NCBI GenBank assembly: GCA_965267185.1
Contig: OZ253937.1
Location: 1,612,001-1,676,000 of the forward strand
Source of the DNA: G965267185 sp965267185
GTDB lineage: Bacteria; Pseudomonadota; Alphaproteobacteria; UBA6615
Length of the DNA: 64,000 bases
Direction of reading: 5' to 3'
The notes below the pieces were generated by a model that was not told where the DNA came from, made no database searches, and saw only the letters and a program-made list of their open reading frames with translations. The position numbers were made by a program, and so were the translations under genes. Below, piece by piece: positions 50,984-59,295 of this stretch (its first letter is position 1; each line of letters begins with the position of its first letter).

Positions 50984-52322
50984 TTTCTCCAGCGCATCAG
51001 GGGTCATATTCGAACCTGAGGTCGAAACCCGCGACCCCGCCGAGCAACGCGCAATCGACGAAGCGCAGTGGCGCCGGCAAATTGCCTACCTGTTCGACCA
51101 CTCGCCGTTTTATCGTGACAAGTTAGGCAAGGCTGGCTTCCGCGACGCCGATGCCGTCGGCGGACTCGACGACTTGGCCGACCTGCCATTCACAACCAAG
51201 GACGAGCTACGTCAAAGCCAAGCCGAACATGGACCGTTAGGCGCCCATTGCGCCGCACCGATGGATAAGATCGCCCGCATCTACTCGACCAGCGGCACGT
51301 CGGGGATCCCGATGTATATCCCGCTGACCCAGAACGACCTGACCCGGTGGATACGGACCTCGCAACGCGCCTACACCGCCGCCGGCATCCGGCCCGACCA
51401 CCGCGTTCTGACCACATACAATTCAGGCCCGTTCGTCGCCGGCGCGGTCGGCGAATCCCTACAGGCACTCGGCGTAAATCTCATCCCGGTCGGCACCGGT
51501 AACACCGACCGGCTGATCACCGCCCTCGACCGTTTCCATCCGCAGGCGATCCCCGGCACGCCGTCCTTCCTGCTTTATATTGCCGAGACCGCGCGAGCGC
51601 GCGGCCTCGATCCGGCGACATTCGGCTTGGAAACCCTCGTCTGCGGCGGCGAGCCCGGCGCCAGCGAACCGGCAATTCGGCAACAACTCGAAGACGCCTA
51701 TGGCGCCAAGGTTCACGAGGTGATGGGGATCGGCGATGTCTCGATTTCCATCTGGGGCGAAGGGCCGGAGCAAGCCGGGATGCATTTCTGCGCCCAAGGC
51801 TTCGTGCATGTGGAACTGATCGACCCGGACTCCGGAGCGATAATCCCGATGGAAGACGGGGCCAGCGGCGAACTCGTCTTCACCCACCTGGAGCACGAAG
51901 CCGCGCCGCTGCTGCGCTTCCGCAGCCGCGACCATGTGGTAGTCCAGACAGGCGAAGTAGCGAGCGGGCGCACCGGCATGCGGGTCCGGTGCATCGGGCG
52001 CACCGACGACATGCTGATCGTGCGCGGTGTGAATGTGTTTCCCAGCGCCGTCCGCGAAGTGGTCAACACGTTCAAACCGGCTGTCGGCGGCATGATATCC
52101 GTTCGCCCTCTCCAGCAAGGCGTCAAGCAAGCACCGCCACTGCCGGTCGCCGTCGAACTGGCGGAGGACGGACAGCCCGAGGACGGCTTAGCCGCGGCGA
52201 TCGAGTCTGCCATCCGTGAAAAGTTGATCTTTACGGCACAAGTGGAATTGGTCGCCTACGGCACACTCGCGCGCAGCGAATATAAGTCCCGGCTGGTCGA
52301 TTACGGCAGCGCTGATAATTAG
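50973..52322 (+). CDS. Phenylacetate-CoA ligase-like acyl-CoA synthetase (PaaK family)
   Basis: The 449-residue ANL-superfamily enzyme has the phosphate-binding loop YSTSGTSGIPMYIP near residue 110, the LETLVCGGEPGASEPAIRQQLED segment, and GRTDDMLIVRGVNVFPSAVREVV (the mobile C-terminal domain hinge). These are the landmarks of PaaK-type ligases. It forms an acyl-CoA from an aromatic or aliphatic acid with ATP. Residues specific to phenylacetate cannot be verified here. It overlaps the upstream gene by 11 bp. It is the likely entry step for the cluster's substrate. Confidence 0.9.
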   Translation: MAADFSSASGVIFEPEVETRDPAEQRAIDEAQWRRQIAYLFDHSPFYRDKLGKAGFRDADAVGGLDDLADLPFTTKDELRQSQAEHGPLGAHCAAPMDKIARIYSTSGTSGIPMYIPLTQNDLTRWIRTSQRAYTAAGIRPDHRVLTTYNSGPFVAGAVGESLQALGVNLIPVGTGNTDRLITALDRFHPQAIPGTPSFLLYIAETARARGLDPATFGLETLVCGGEPGASEPAIRQQLEDAYGAKVHEVMGIGDVSISIWGEGPEQAGMHFCAQGFVHVELIDPDSGAIIPMEDGASGELVFTHLEHEAAPLLRFRSRDHVVVQTGEVASGRTGMRVRCIGRTDDMLIVRGVNVFPSAVREVVNTFKPAVGGMISVRPLQQGVKQAPPLPVAVELAEDGQPEDGLAAAIESAIREKLIFTAQVELVAYGTLARSEYKSRLVDYGSADN

Positions 52323-52550
52323 GGCATGACCATGATCGAACAGCCTAACGGTTTTGACTCAACGCAATTCACACCGGCACTGGAATCAATAGGCTTTATT
52401 GAACCCAGCCGTTTTCCAAACGTGAAAGCGCATACCGACAAAGCAGCCGTGAGGCCGCCTTGACCCTGGTCGATACGTCCAACACTGTTTGTGCACGCGG
52501 CGTTTCAATTGAACGTGAATCAATCAAACAAACAAAAAAGGGAGAGCATC

Positions 52551-53414
52551 ATGTCGCTAGTTAAATTCGTTCCGGACCCCAAGTTCGACGAGTACAAAGA
52601 GATTTTCAAAGACAACTACAAGATGGAACGGCGCGACGACGGCGTCATTCTCGTACAAGCTCACACCGTCGACGGCCCAATAAAATTGAGTGTCGAAAAT
52701 CACCGGTCAGTGGCGCAGATGTTCAAGGCTGTTGGCAACGATCCGGAAAACGAAGTCATGATTTTCACCGGAACAGGTGACGATTTCATGATGGAGCCCG
52801 ATCCCGAGGGTTTCAAAATCGAATCCGAAGATCTGAATTACTGGGCCTACGAATACGCCTTCAAAGATGGCCGCGTTAATCTGTACTCGCTGTTGAACGA
52901 TCTCGAAATTCCCACCATTGGTGTCCTCAACGGCCCCGGATTTCACACCGAATTATGCCTGATGTGCGACCTCACGATCTGCAGCGAGGACGCCATTATT
53001 TTCGACCTGCACTACGACATCGGGTCGGTACCCGGCGACGGCATCAACGTCTGTTTCCAAGAACTGCTCGGCACTAAACGGGCGGCCTATGCGCTGCTGA
53101 CAGGTCAGGCGATCGACGCCCAGCAGGCACTCGAGTGGGGCATGGTCAACGAGGTCGTCCCGCGCGACAAAATGATCGAGCGTGCCTACACGCTCGCCGA
53201 CCAAATCATGACCCAGCCGCGCACCACTCGTCGCATGTCCACGCAAGTCATTCGACGTCCGTGGAAGCGGCGCATGACCGAAGACTTCGATGCCGGATTG
53301 GCGATGCAGATGTTCTCGCAGGTTGCAGCGAAGAGCGAGCACCACGGCGAACGTCACATCAGCGATATCATCGCCTATGTCAGGAAGGGCAAGAAGAATA
53401 ACTTCGACGACTAG
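52551..53414 (+). CDS. Crotonase-family protein resembling 6-oxocamphor hydrolase
   Basis: The 287-residue protein is a crotonase but aligns in my reading with 6-oxocamphor hydrolase (OCH), a C-C bond hydrolase of beta-diketones. His154 (DLHYD) and Asp163 (VPGDG) match OCH His145 and Asp154, and the spacing of nine residues is identical. MIFTGTGDDFM, VLNGPGFHTELCLMCDLTIC and LLTGQAIDAQQALEWGMVNEVVP also correspond. Classical hydratase Glu residues are absent. GGGAGAG precedes ATG 52551. The gene follows the ligase after 228 bp, so it may have its own promoter. Cleavage of a CoA-bound or free diketone is inferred. Confidence 0.82.
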   Translation: MSLVKFVPDPKFDEYKEIFKDNYKMERRDDGVILVQAHTVDGPIKLSVENHRSVAQMFKAVGNDPENEVMIFTGTGDDFMMEPDPEGFKIESEDLNYWAYEYAFKDGRVNLYSLLNDLEIPTIGVLNGPGFHTELCLMCDLTICSEDAIIFDLHYDIGSVPGDGINVCFQELLGTKRAAYALLTGQAIDAQQALEWGMVNEVVPRDKMIERAYTLADQIMTQPRTTRRMSTQVIRRPWKRRMTEDFDAGLAMQMFSQVAAKSEHHGERHISDIIAYVRKGKKNNFDD

Positions 53415-53437
53415 CGTCGCGATGGATTCGGATTTCG

Positions 53438-53470
53438 CGCGAGGGTGTAAGAGCCGCTTGCACCCTCGCC
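53438..53470 (+). terminator. Hairpin downstream of the OCH-like gene
   Basis: GAGGGTGTAAG (53441-53451) pairs with CTTGCACCCTC (53457-53467) around an AGCCG loop, with one G-T wobble; two more C-G pairs extend it. It lies 27 bp past the stop. No T-run follows, so it is either a weak terminator or an mRNA-stabilising hairpin. Confidence 0.5.
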
Positions 53471-53508
53471 GCGATCCGGTAATCGCAATCTATCAGCGCA
53501 GCCAAGCG

Positions 53509-54141
53509 CTACATTAAACTCGGGGTCAGCGTGTACAGCCCCTTGATGTTTCCCTTCGCCAGAATGTGACCTTCCATCGCGGCAAGCGCATCTTTGCCGC
53601 TAAACGCGCCGCTGAGCCCCAGGCTCTCGACGTCGAGCGCGTAGACGGCGAAGTGATACTCGTGGACGATTTCGTCGTTCCATGGCGGCGCCGGTCCGTC
53701 GTAACCGCCATAGTCGCCCGCCATGTCGGGGTTTCCCGCCATGAACATGCCGAAATCGTTGGCGCCGCGAACGCCATAGTCCGTCGGCCCGACAGGTTTG
53801 CCTTTGGCGACAACGGAATCCGACTCTGCCCCCTTCGAAATACCCGTGGTCGCCGCCGGCACATCGACCAAAATCCAGTGATAGAAATCCATCCGGGCCA
53901 AATCTGCCGGAATGGTTTTGCCTTCCTGATTGGCGTCATCGAAGACCGTCGGCACGCTGGCGTCGTGCATGATCACAGCATACGACTTGGTACCCTCGGG
54001 GCCCGCGCTCCAACTGACCGCCGGACTGATATTGGGACCGAACGTAAACAGTTCGTCGTCGGTGGGCACACCAAAGGCAAACTCCGCCGGAATGCGCCCG
54101 CCATCGTCGATGCCTTCAACGGTAATGTCGAGATTTTGCAA
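53509..54141 (-). CDS. YbhB/YbcL-family Raf kinase inhibitor-like protein (PEBP)
   Basis: A 210-residue PEBP-family protein: NISPAVSWSAGPEGTKSYAVIMHDASVPT and DFYHWILVDVPAATTGISKGA contain the conserved D-P-D-A and H-W-x-x motifs (HD and HW) of the ligand-binding pocket, followed by GVRGANDFG and GPAPPWNDEIVHEYHFAVYALD. The family binds phosphorylated or lipid ligands; no firm bacterial function. It starts with TTG at 54141, supported by AGGGGAGG seven bases upstream. It is divergent-free and 58 bp from the sulfatase gene, in the same direction. Confidence 0.9.
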   Translation of the reverse strand: MQNLDITVEGIDDGGRIPAEFAFGVPTDDELFTFGPNISPAVSWSAGPEGTKSYAVIMHDASVPTVFDDANQEGKTIPADLARMDFYHWILVDVPAATTGISKGAESDSVVAKGKPVGPTDYGVRGANDFGMFMAGNPDMAGDYGGYDGPAPPWNDEIVHEYHFAVYALDVESLGLSGAFSGKDALAAMEGHILAKGNIKGLYTLTPSLM

Positions 54142-54199
54142 GTCTGGCCTCCCCTACATGATCGTTTTTATAGTGCCAACGATAGCACGCCGTGGCGCG

Positions 54200-55777
54200 T
54201 TACCACACGCCGATCAGTATGCCGCGCTCCTTCGCACGCCCGGCCGCGCCGGCGACCCTGGCATCCGAAACGGTCGTGCGCGTCCGCAAGTTGCGCATCC
54301 ACGTGAACAAGCGCTCGTGCATTTCGCGGCGCACATCTTCGTGGGCGGTGCTTTCGCCGAGATCGACGAACTCATCGGGATCGGCGTTGAGATCGAACAG
54401 CTGTGGCCGGAAGCCTTCATAGATCACATATTTCCAGTCGTCGGTCCGCACCATGAAAATGCGCGCCGCATCCGGCGGCAGGCCGAGATAAAGCCGCGGC
54501 TCGCGGAAGGAGTAGTCCATCTCGCTGAACACGGCATCGCGCCAGTCGCCCGCATCGCCATCGCGCAATAACGGTGCCAGGGACCGGCCTTCAACCCGGT
54601 GGTTGATCGGCTCCGTACCGCCCAGCATTTCATAAAATGTCGGCAGCAGATCGATCGCCTCGACCAGCCGGTTTTCCCGCCGACCCCGCGTGGAATCCGC
54701 GGCGCTGTCCGGATCGCGGATGATCAGCGGGATGCGGACCGACTCCTCATGAAACAGGTCTTTCTCGCCCAGCCAGTGGTCACCCAGATAGTCGCCATGG
54801 TCGCTGGTGAACACGATCAGGGTATCGTCGTAGCGCCCCTGCTCTTTCAGGAACGCCATCAGCCGGCCGAGATGGTCGTCGATCTGCTTGATCAGCCCCA
54901 TATAGGCGGGGATCACGGTTTGCCGCACCTCGTCGCGCTGGAAGTTCTGACTGTCCTCGTTGTGCATGAAGGCGTCGTAGACGGGATGGGGGTTTTCACG
55001 CTCACTCGGATCGCGGTGCGCCGCCTGCAAATCGTCCGGCCCGTACATATTGTGATAGGGCGCCGGCACGATGTAGGGCCAGTGAGGTTTGATGTAGCTG
55101 AGATGCAGGCACCAGGGGTCGTCGCCCGATTGCTCGATAAACTGCATCGCCTGATTGGTCATCCAGGCGGTTTCCGAGTGCTCTTCCGGCACCCGCGCCG
55201 CCTGACTCGAATGGCGCATATGCCAGCCGTTGAGAAGCTCGCCATCGGGCCCCTCCCCCGAATTGGCAAGGTCTTGCCACGGGTTCTCGTCGTTGTAGCC
55301 GAGGTTACGCAGGTAGGCGTTGTAAGCCAGATCGGGATCTTCGAAACCGGTCGGATGCAGGCCATCGTCGCGAATGAACGGCTCGAAGCCGCATTCGCTT
55401 AAAGGTACGCCAAGCTCGGAAGCCGGATCGATCTCCAACCGCGCCATGCCTTCCTTGTCGGCCGCCATATGGGTTTTGCCCGCCAGGGCCGTGCGCACTC
55501 CCAGTGGGCGCAAATAATCGCCCATGGTCCACTCGGCAACCGAAAGCGGCACCGCATTCCAGGTCGCCCCGTGGGTGAACGTATAGCGACCGGTATAAAA
55601 CGACATGCGCGACGGCCCGCAGATCGGCGATTGCACATAGGCCCGGTCGAACACGACACCCTCGCCCGCCAAGGCGTCGATATGGGGCGTTTCCAGACTT
55701 TTATGCCCCATGCACGACAAATAATCGGCGCGCAGCTGGTCGCACATGATGAAAAGAACGTTTCGGACCGCACCCAT
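54200..55777 (-). CDS. Sulfatase-family hydrolase resembling phosphonate monoester hydrolase
   Basis: The 525-residue alkaline-phosphatase-superfamily enzyme carries the sulfatase signature with Cys53-Gly-Pro-Ser-Arg57, where Cys is converted to formylglycine. Metal ligands appear in NVLFIMCDQLRAD and IVFTSDHGDYLGDHWLGEKD. LSYIKPHWPYIVPAPYHNMYGPDDLQ and DLNADPDEFVDLGE resemble R. leguminosarum phosphonate monoester hydrolase/arylsulfatase, a promiscuous class. No signal peptide is present, so it is cytoplasmic. GGGAGG precedes ATG 55777. No sulfatase-maturating enzyme is nearby. Substrate: an unidentified sulfate or phosphonate ester. Confidence 0.88.
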   Translation of the reverse strand: MGAVRNVLFIMCDQLRADYLSCMGHKSLETPHIDALAGEGVVFDRAYVQSPICGPSRMSFYTGRYTFTHGATWNAVPLSVAEWTMGDYLRPLGVRTALAGKTHMAADKEGMARLEIDPASELGVPLSECGFEPFIRDDGLHPTGFEDPDLAYNAYLRNLGYNDENPWQDLANSGEGPDGELLNGWHMRHSSQAARVPEEHSETAWMTNQAMQFIEQSGDDPWCLHLSYIKPHWPYIVPAPYHNMYGPDDLQAAHRDPSERENPHPVYDAFMHNEDSQNFQRDEVRQTVIPAYMGLIKQIDDHLGRLMAFLKEQGRYDDTLIVFTSDHGDYLGDHWLGEKDLFHEESVRIPLIIRDPDSAADSTRGRRENRLVEAIDLLPTFYEMLGGTEPINHRVEGRSLAPLLRDGDAGDWRDAVFSEMDYSFREPRLYLGLPPDAARIFMVRTDDWKYVIYEGFRPQLFDLNADPDEFVDLGESTAHEDVRREMHERLFTWMRNLRTRTTVSDARVAGAAGRAKERGILIGVW

Positions 55778-55916
55778 GATGACCTCCCTGAAATACATGC
55801 CAAAATTAGGAGCGCGGGCCAGTCATGTCGAGGGGAGCCGCCACAATAGTTGGATCGTTCGCCCCGCCCCCCTAAACTGGCCGATCGAGCGATCATCGGT
55901 GGTAAGGAGAAACGCC

Positions 55917-56321
55917 ATGGCCCAGTTGCGACACTTCGCGCTTTCGGTTCCCGACCCCGAAGCAGCGGCGGCCTTTTATGAGAAAGCGTTCGGCCTCGAG
56001 CGGGTCGGTAGCAGCGATCATCCCGGCGCGACCGGTGTCTATCTGTCCGATGGCGTCATCAATCTCGCCCTGCTGCGTTACAAGACCGACCAGGCCGCGG
56101 GCGATGAACGCGGCAAGGACTATTTCGGCGTCCACCATTTCGGTTTTCTCGTCGACGATGTGGAAGAGACCTCGGCGCGCATCGTCGACGCCGGCGGTAG
56201 TTATCTATCCGGCGACGTCGCCCATACAGGGGGCTTCTATGAGATCAAATATCGCGACCCCAACGGTGTCATCGTAGACATCACCCACAATGGGTGGAAA
56301 ACCGACGCTTCGGGCACCTAG
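55917..56321 (+). CDS. VOC-family protein (glyoxalase/bleomycin-resistance/dioxygenase fold)
   Basis: A 134-residue VOC protein: LRHFALSVPDPEAAAAFYEKAFGLERVG gives the first beta-alpha unit with a metal-binding His, and the second unit ends YFGVHHFGFLVDDVEETSARIV with a second His, then FYEIKYRDPNGVIVDI with Glu/Asp. These three could bind a divalent metal, as in glyoxalase I and extradiol dioxygenases. AAGGAG precedes ATG 55917. Followed by an alpha/beta hydrolase 22 bp away in the same direction, so a short operon. Confidence 0.88.
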   Translation: MAQLRHFALSVPDPEAAAAFYEKAFGLERVGSSDHPGATGVYLSDGVINLALLRYKTDQAAGDERGKDYFGVHHFGFLVDDVEETSARIVDAGGSYLSGDVAHTGGFYEIKYRDPNGVIVDITHNGWKTDASGT

Positions 56322-56343
56322 AGGCGCAGACCGAGGAGGAAAA

Positions 56344-57105
56344 ATGACGATCGGGCACACCTTACATGGCACGGGCAAGCAAGGCGTTATCGTTCTACAC
56401 GGCTGGATGGGCGACTATTCGGTGTTCCGCCCAATGTTCGATTTCCTCGACACCGACACCTTCACTTATGCCTTTGTCGATTATCGCGGTTACGGGAAGT
56501 CGAAGGAGATTGCCGGCGACTACACCATGGCGGAAATTTCCGCCGACGCCCTCGCCCTGGCTGATCATCTCGGCTGGCAGCAGTTCCACCTGATCGGGCA
56601 CTCGATGGGCGGCATGGCGGTCCAGCGCATCGCCCTCGATGCGGCCGACCGGGTGCAAAGTGTTGTCGCCCTCACGCCCGTACCGGCATCCGGCGTCACC
56701 TTCGACGACGAGACGTGGGCGCTGTTTGAAGGCGCCATCGACAAGCCGGAGAACCGTACCGCCGTTACTAGCTTTGGTACCGGTGATCGTCTTTCGCAGC
56801 GTTGGCTCGACATGATGACGCGCAATTCGCTGGCTAATTCTACAACCGACGCGTTTCGTGGTTATCTCACGGCCTGGGCCAAGACCGATTTTGCCGATGA
56901 GGCGAACGGCCTTGAAACACCGTTTCTCGTGGTGATCGGCGAACATGACACACCGCTTCCAGCCGATTTCATGCGCGAGACATTTCTCGAGTGGTACCCC
57001 AACGCGCGGTTGGAGACGATTGCCAACGCCGGACATTATCCGATGTACGAGACACCGGTTCTACTGGCAACGATGATGGAAGCGTATATGAAGGAGCACC
57101 TCTAA
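56344..57105 (+). CDS. Alpha/beta hydrolase
   Basis: A 253-residue hydrolase with VLHGWMGDYSVF (oxyanion loop), YRGYGKSKEI, nucleophile elbow GHSMGG near residue 88, VIGEHDTPLP (Asp) and ANAGHYPMYETP (His). The GAGGAGG ribosome site fixes the start. Relatives include haloalkane dehalogenase-like, esterase and C-C hydrolase enzymes. It follows the VOC gene by 22 bp. It is the last gene before an AT-richer segment. Confidence 0.87.
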   Translation: MTIGHTLHGTGKQGVIVLHGWMGDYSVFRPMFDFLDTDTFTYAFVDYRGYGKSKEIAGDYTMAEISADALALADHLGWQQFHLIGHSMGGMAVQRIALDAADRVQSVVALTPVPASGVTFDDETWALFEGAIDKPENRTAVTSFGTGDRLSQRWLDMMTRNSLANSTTDAFRGYLTAWAKTDFADEANGLETPFLVVIGEHDTPLPADFMRETFLEWYPNARLETIANAGHYPMYETPVLLATMMEAYMKEHL

Positions 57106-57140
57106 GCGCGTTCTTGCCTTCCGCGCAATTCGACGGGTTT

Positions 57141-58187
57141 CTAGAGGCCCGCTCCGTGAATTTGTGCGATTCCTTCTTTACCCGATGCGATCATGCTTTT
57201 CAGTGTTTCATCACCTCCCAATGGCAATTGCATAATTGGTCCGAGCATCGATCCATAAGCATGCTTTTCACCCGAAAAGCTGCGGCTCACAACACCTCTG
57301 ACAATCGCTCCTTTTGCACCGAAGATGGGTCCGCCACTCATTTTGCCTGGTATTTTTGCATTAAAATCAAAGCACGGTCCGGGTGTCGGAACTTCTTTCT
57401 TTAGATGGTTTTCTGGGAACGTATCCAAAATCTCTCCGACAGAAACGAACAGTTCGTCATCAAAGTTCTCCAAAACCCAATCCCCATTTTTTGTTTTTAG
57501 AGGAATATCTTTCATGTTCGCGTAGCCAATAGCGTACGCTTTTTCTCCTGTATCAAATTGGTTCAAAGAAAGGTTGAGGGGCTGGTGTGCTGCCCCCCCA
57601 GGCATTTCCGATATTTTGCAGATGGCAATATCAGTGAGTGAATCAAACTTTTCGTCTTCGTGAATAAGTGGTGTGTCTTTCCATTCGCCCCAGTATCTGC
57701 AACTTTCAAAAGGGAAAAACCTAAAACCTTTCGCTCCATAAGCTGGGTTGATCGGAATCATTACCCCCATCTGGAATGTATCGGGGAACTGAATGATGCT
57801 TCCAGATCTAACCGGCTTGCCATATCCACTTTCTATTGGATCGAGAAGAACGTGAGATGCCGTAATCAGGAAACCTGTACAGCTAATGATAAAGGCTGTT
57901 CCTATACATCTTACAATTTCCTGATCTGGCACAAACGCGACGACGGGAACAACGCTTTGTTTCATCAGAAAGTCGACTGTGCCAAATGACGAGAATACAG
58001 CCTCCATGTTCTTAGGAGGATTATTAGTCAATAAATCCAGCTCCCCTTTGATCGCAAAGAAATCATCGTTCCCACCTTCCTTTGGCTCTAGCGTAAGCCC
58101 ATTCAAATCATGGATTCCCCAGCGACCATCATTGTCCTTTGCCCACAACGTCTTCATGATTTGGATTTTTTGATCGTCGGCATTCAT
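57141..58187 (-). CDS. Trypsin-like serine protease, probably acquired
   Basis: The 348-residue protein carries a chymotrypsin-fold triad: His112 in TASHVL, Asp186 in LTDIAICKI and Ser284 in GKMSGGPIF. The central IGTAFIISCTGFLITASHV is typical of trypsin-like S1/HtrA-type domains, but there is no signal peptide, no PDZ domain and no membrane segment. The first 90 residues (KTLWAKDNDGRWGIHDLNG...) are unfamiliar. Codon use and composition are clearly AT-richer than the neighbours, consistent with horizontal transfer. ATG 58187 has GGAG upstream. It is convergent with the hydrolase gene. A defence or toxin-processing role is only a guess. Confidence 0.72.
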   Translation of the reverse strand: MNADDQKIQIMKTLWAKDNDGRWGIHDLNGLTLEPKEGGNDDFFAIKGELDLLTNNPPKNMEAVFSSFGTVDFLMKQSVVPVVAFVPDQEIVRCIGTAFIISCTGFLITASHVLLDPIESGYGKPVRSGSIIQFPDTFQMGVMIPINPAYGAKGFRFFPFESCRYWGEWKDTPLIHEDEKFDSLTDIAICKISEMPGGAAHQPLNLSLNQFDTGEKAYAIGYANMKDIPLKTKNGDWVLENFDDELFVSVGEILDTFPENHLKKEVPTPGPCFDFNAKIPGKMSGGPIFGAKGAIVRGVVSRSFSGEKHAYGSMLGPIMQLPLGGDETLKSMIASGKEGIAQIHGAGL

Positions 58188-58211
58188 ACTCACGCTCACT
58201 CCGTAGCGACC

Positions 58212-59147
58212 TCACCGGAGGAATGGTCTCTTCGCGCTTGCGACAGGCTGCGGTACCGGGTCGGGTTTTTCGCGCCGGGTTTCCCGATGCGCGATATAGG
58301 TGGCGCTCGCGACGATCACGGCGCCGCCGACAATCGTCCACAGTTCTGGCTGCTCGCCGAATATCAGCAGGCCCAATATCGCCGCCCACACTAGCTGCAA
58401 GAACTGTGCGGGTTGAGTAACCGTAATCTCGGCGCAGCGAAACGCTTGGGTGAGCGTTACGTGACCGGCGGTCGCCAGGCAGGCAACGAGGAACAGAAAA
58501 CTCAGCTCGGTGAACGTCGGCGTACGCCAATTCAGTAAGGCGGGCGGCAACAGCACCAGCGTCACGACAATCGACAGGTACGCGACGATGGACGTGCTGG
58601 ATTCCGTTTCGGTGAGTTTCTTCGCAATCAGAAACGAGCCAGCAAAGACCGGAGCGGCTGCAACTTGGGCGAGCGCGCCGATACTCACCACCTCGAAGCC
58701 GGGTCTCAGGATTATCAACATACCCCCGAAACCGACCAGCACGGCGCCAATGCGGCGAACGCGCAACTTTTCGCCGAGAAACAGAACCGCGCCGATGGTG
58801 GTGAAGATGGGTGCGGTGAAGCCGAGCGCCGTAACTTCGGCGATGGGAATACGCGCCATGGCAAAAAACCACAGGCTAACGCCCATGCCGTGCAGCAACC
58901 CGCGGCTCAGATGCAGCCCCCAAATGCGTTTCGGCAGCCGCACCGTTTCGAGCCGCATAAACACCGGGATCATCAGGAGAACCCCGAAGGCGTAGCGGAT
59001 GAACGCCGCTTGGGGTGCACTCATATCGGTTCCGAGGTGACGCACGATGACTGTCACGCCGACAAAAAACAGCCCGGTCAGCAGCATCCAGCCGATGCCG
59101 CGCAGATTCCCGGCAGCGGTGCCGGGGCCTGTGGCGTGTGTCGTCAT
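58212..59147 (-). CDS. EamA/DMT-family transporter
   Basis: The 311-residue protein has two EamA repeats of five helices each (about 20-150 and 160-300). The end of repeat 2, FGEQPELWTIVGGAVIVASATYIAHRETRR, closely parallels the gene at 962-1891, showing that the two are paralogues. The substrate is unknown. It is divergent from the MarR gene, 148 bp away, so MarR may control its expression. Confidence 0.87.
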   Translation of the reverse strand: MTTHATGPGTAAGNLRGIGWMLLTGLFFVGVTVIVRHLGTDMSAPQAAFIRYAFGVLLMIPVFMRLETVRLPKRIWGLHLSRGLLHGMGVSLWFFAMARIPIAEVTALGFTAPIFTTIGAVLFLGEKLRVRRIGAVLVGFGGMLIILRPGFEVVSIGALAQVAAAPVFAGSFLIAKKLTETESSTSIVAYLSIVVTLVLLPPALLNWRTPTFTELSFLFLVACLATAGHVTLTQAFRCAEITVTQPAQFLQLVWAAILGLLIFGEQPELWTIVGGAVIVASATYIAHRETRREKPDPVPQPVASAKRPFLR

Positions 59148-59275
59148 TGGTGCACTCGTGTTTCCCGGCGCATAAATTGCGCCGTATGGTTCAACCTAGC
59201 ACCGGTTCGGCGGCACCGCGAGAAAGACCGCGGTTCGAGGGATAATTTTCATGTTGCCACTTGAAATTCGAATAA

Positions 59276-59293
59276 TATGTGTATATACAAGTA
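59276..59293. promoter_or_regulatory. Candidate MarR operator overlapping the marR start region
   Basis: TATGTGTATATACAAGTA (59276-59293) is an imperfect 18-bp dyad around the perfect 8-bp core GTATATAC. It ends three bases before the predicted MarR start codon and lies within the 148-bp EamA/MarR divergent region. Binding there would block the marR promoter, as in autoregulated MarR systems. Confidence 0.4.
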
Positions 59294-59295
59294 TT

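Noticed and set aside
52326..52463. 45-codon open frame between the ligase and the OCH-like gene
   Set aside because: It has an ATG just after the ligase stop but no ribosome site and no recognisable features. It could be a small protein, but support is too thin.
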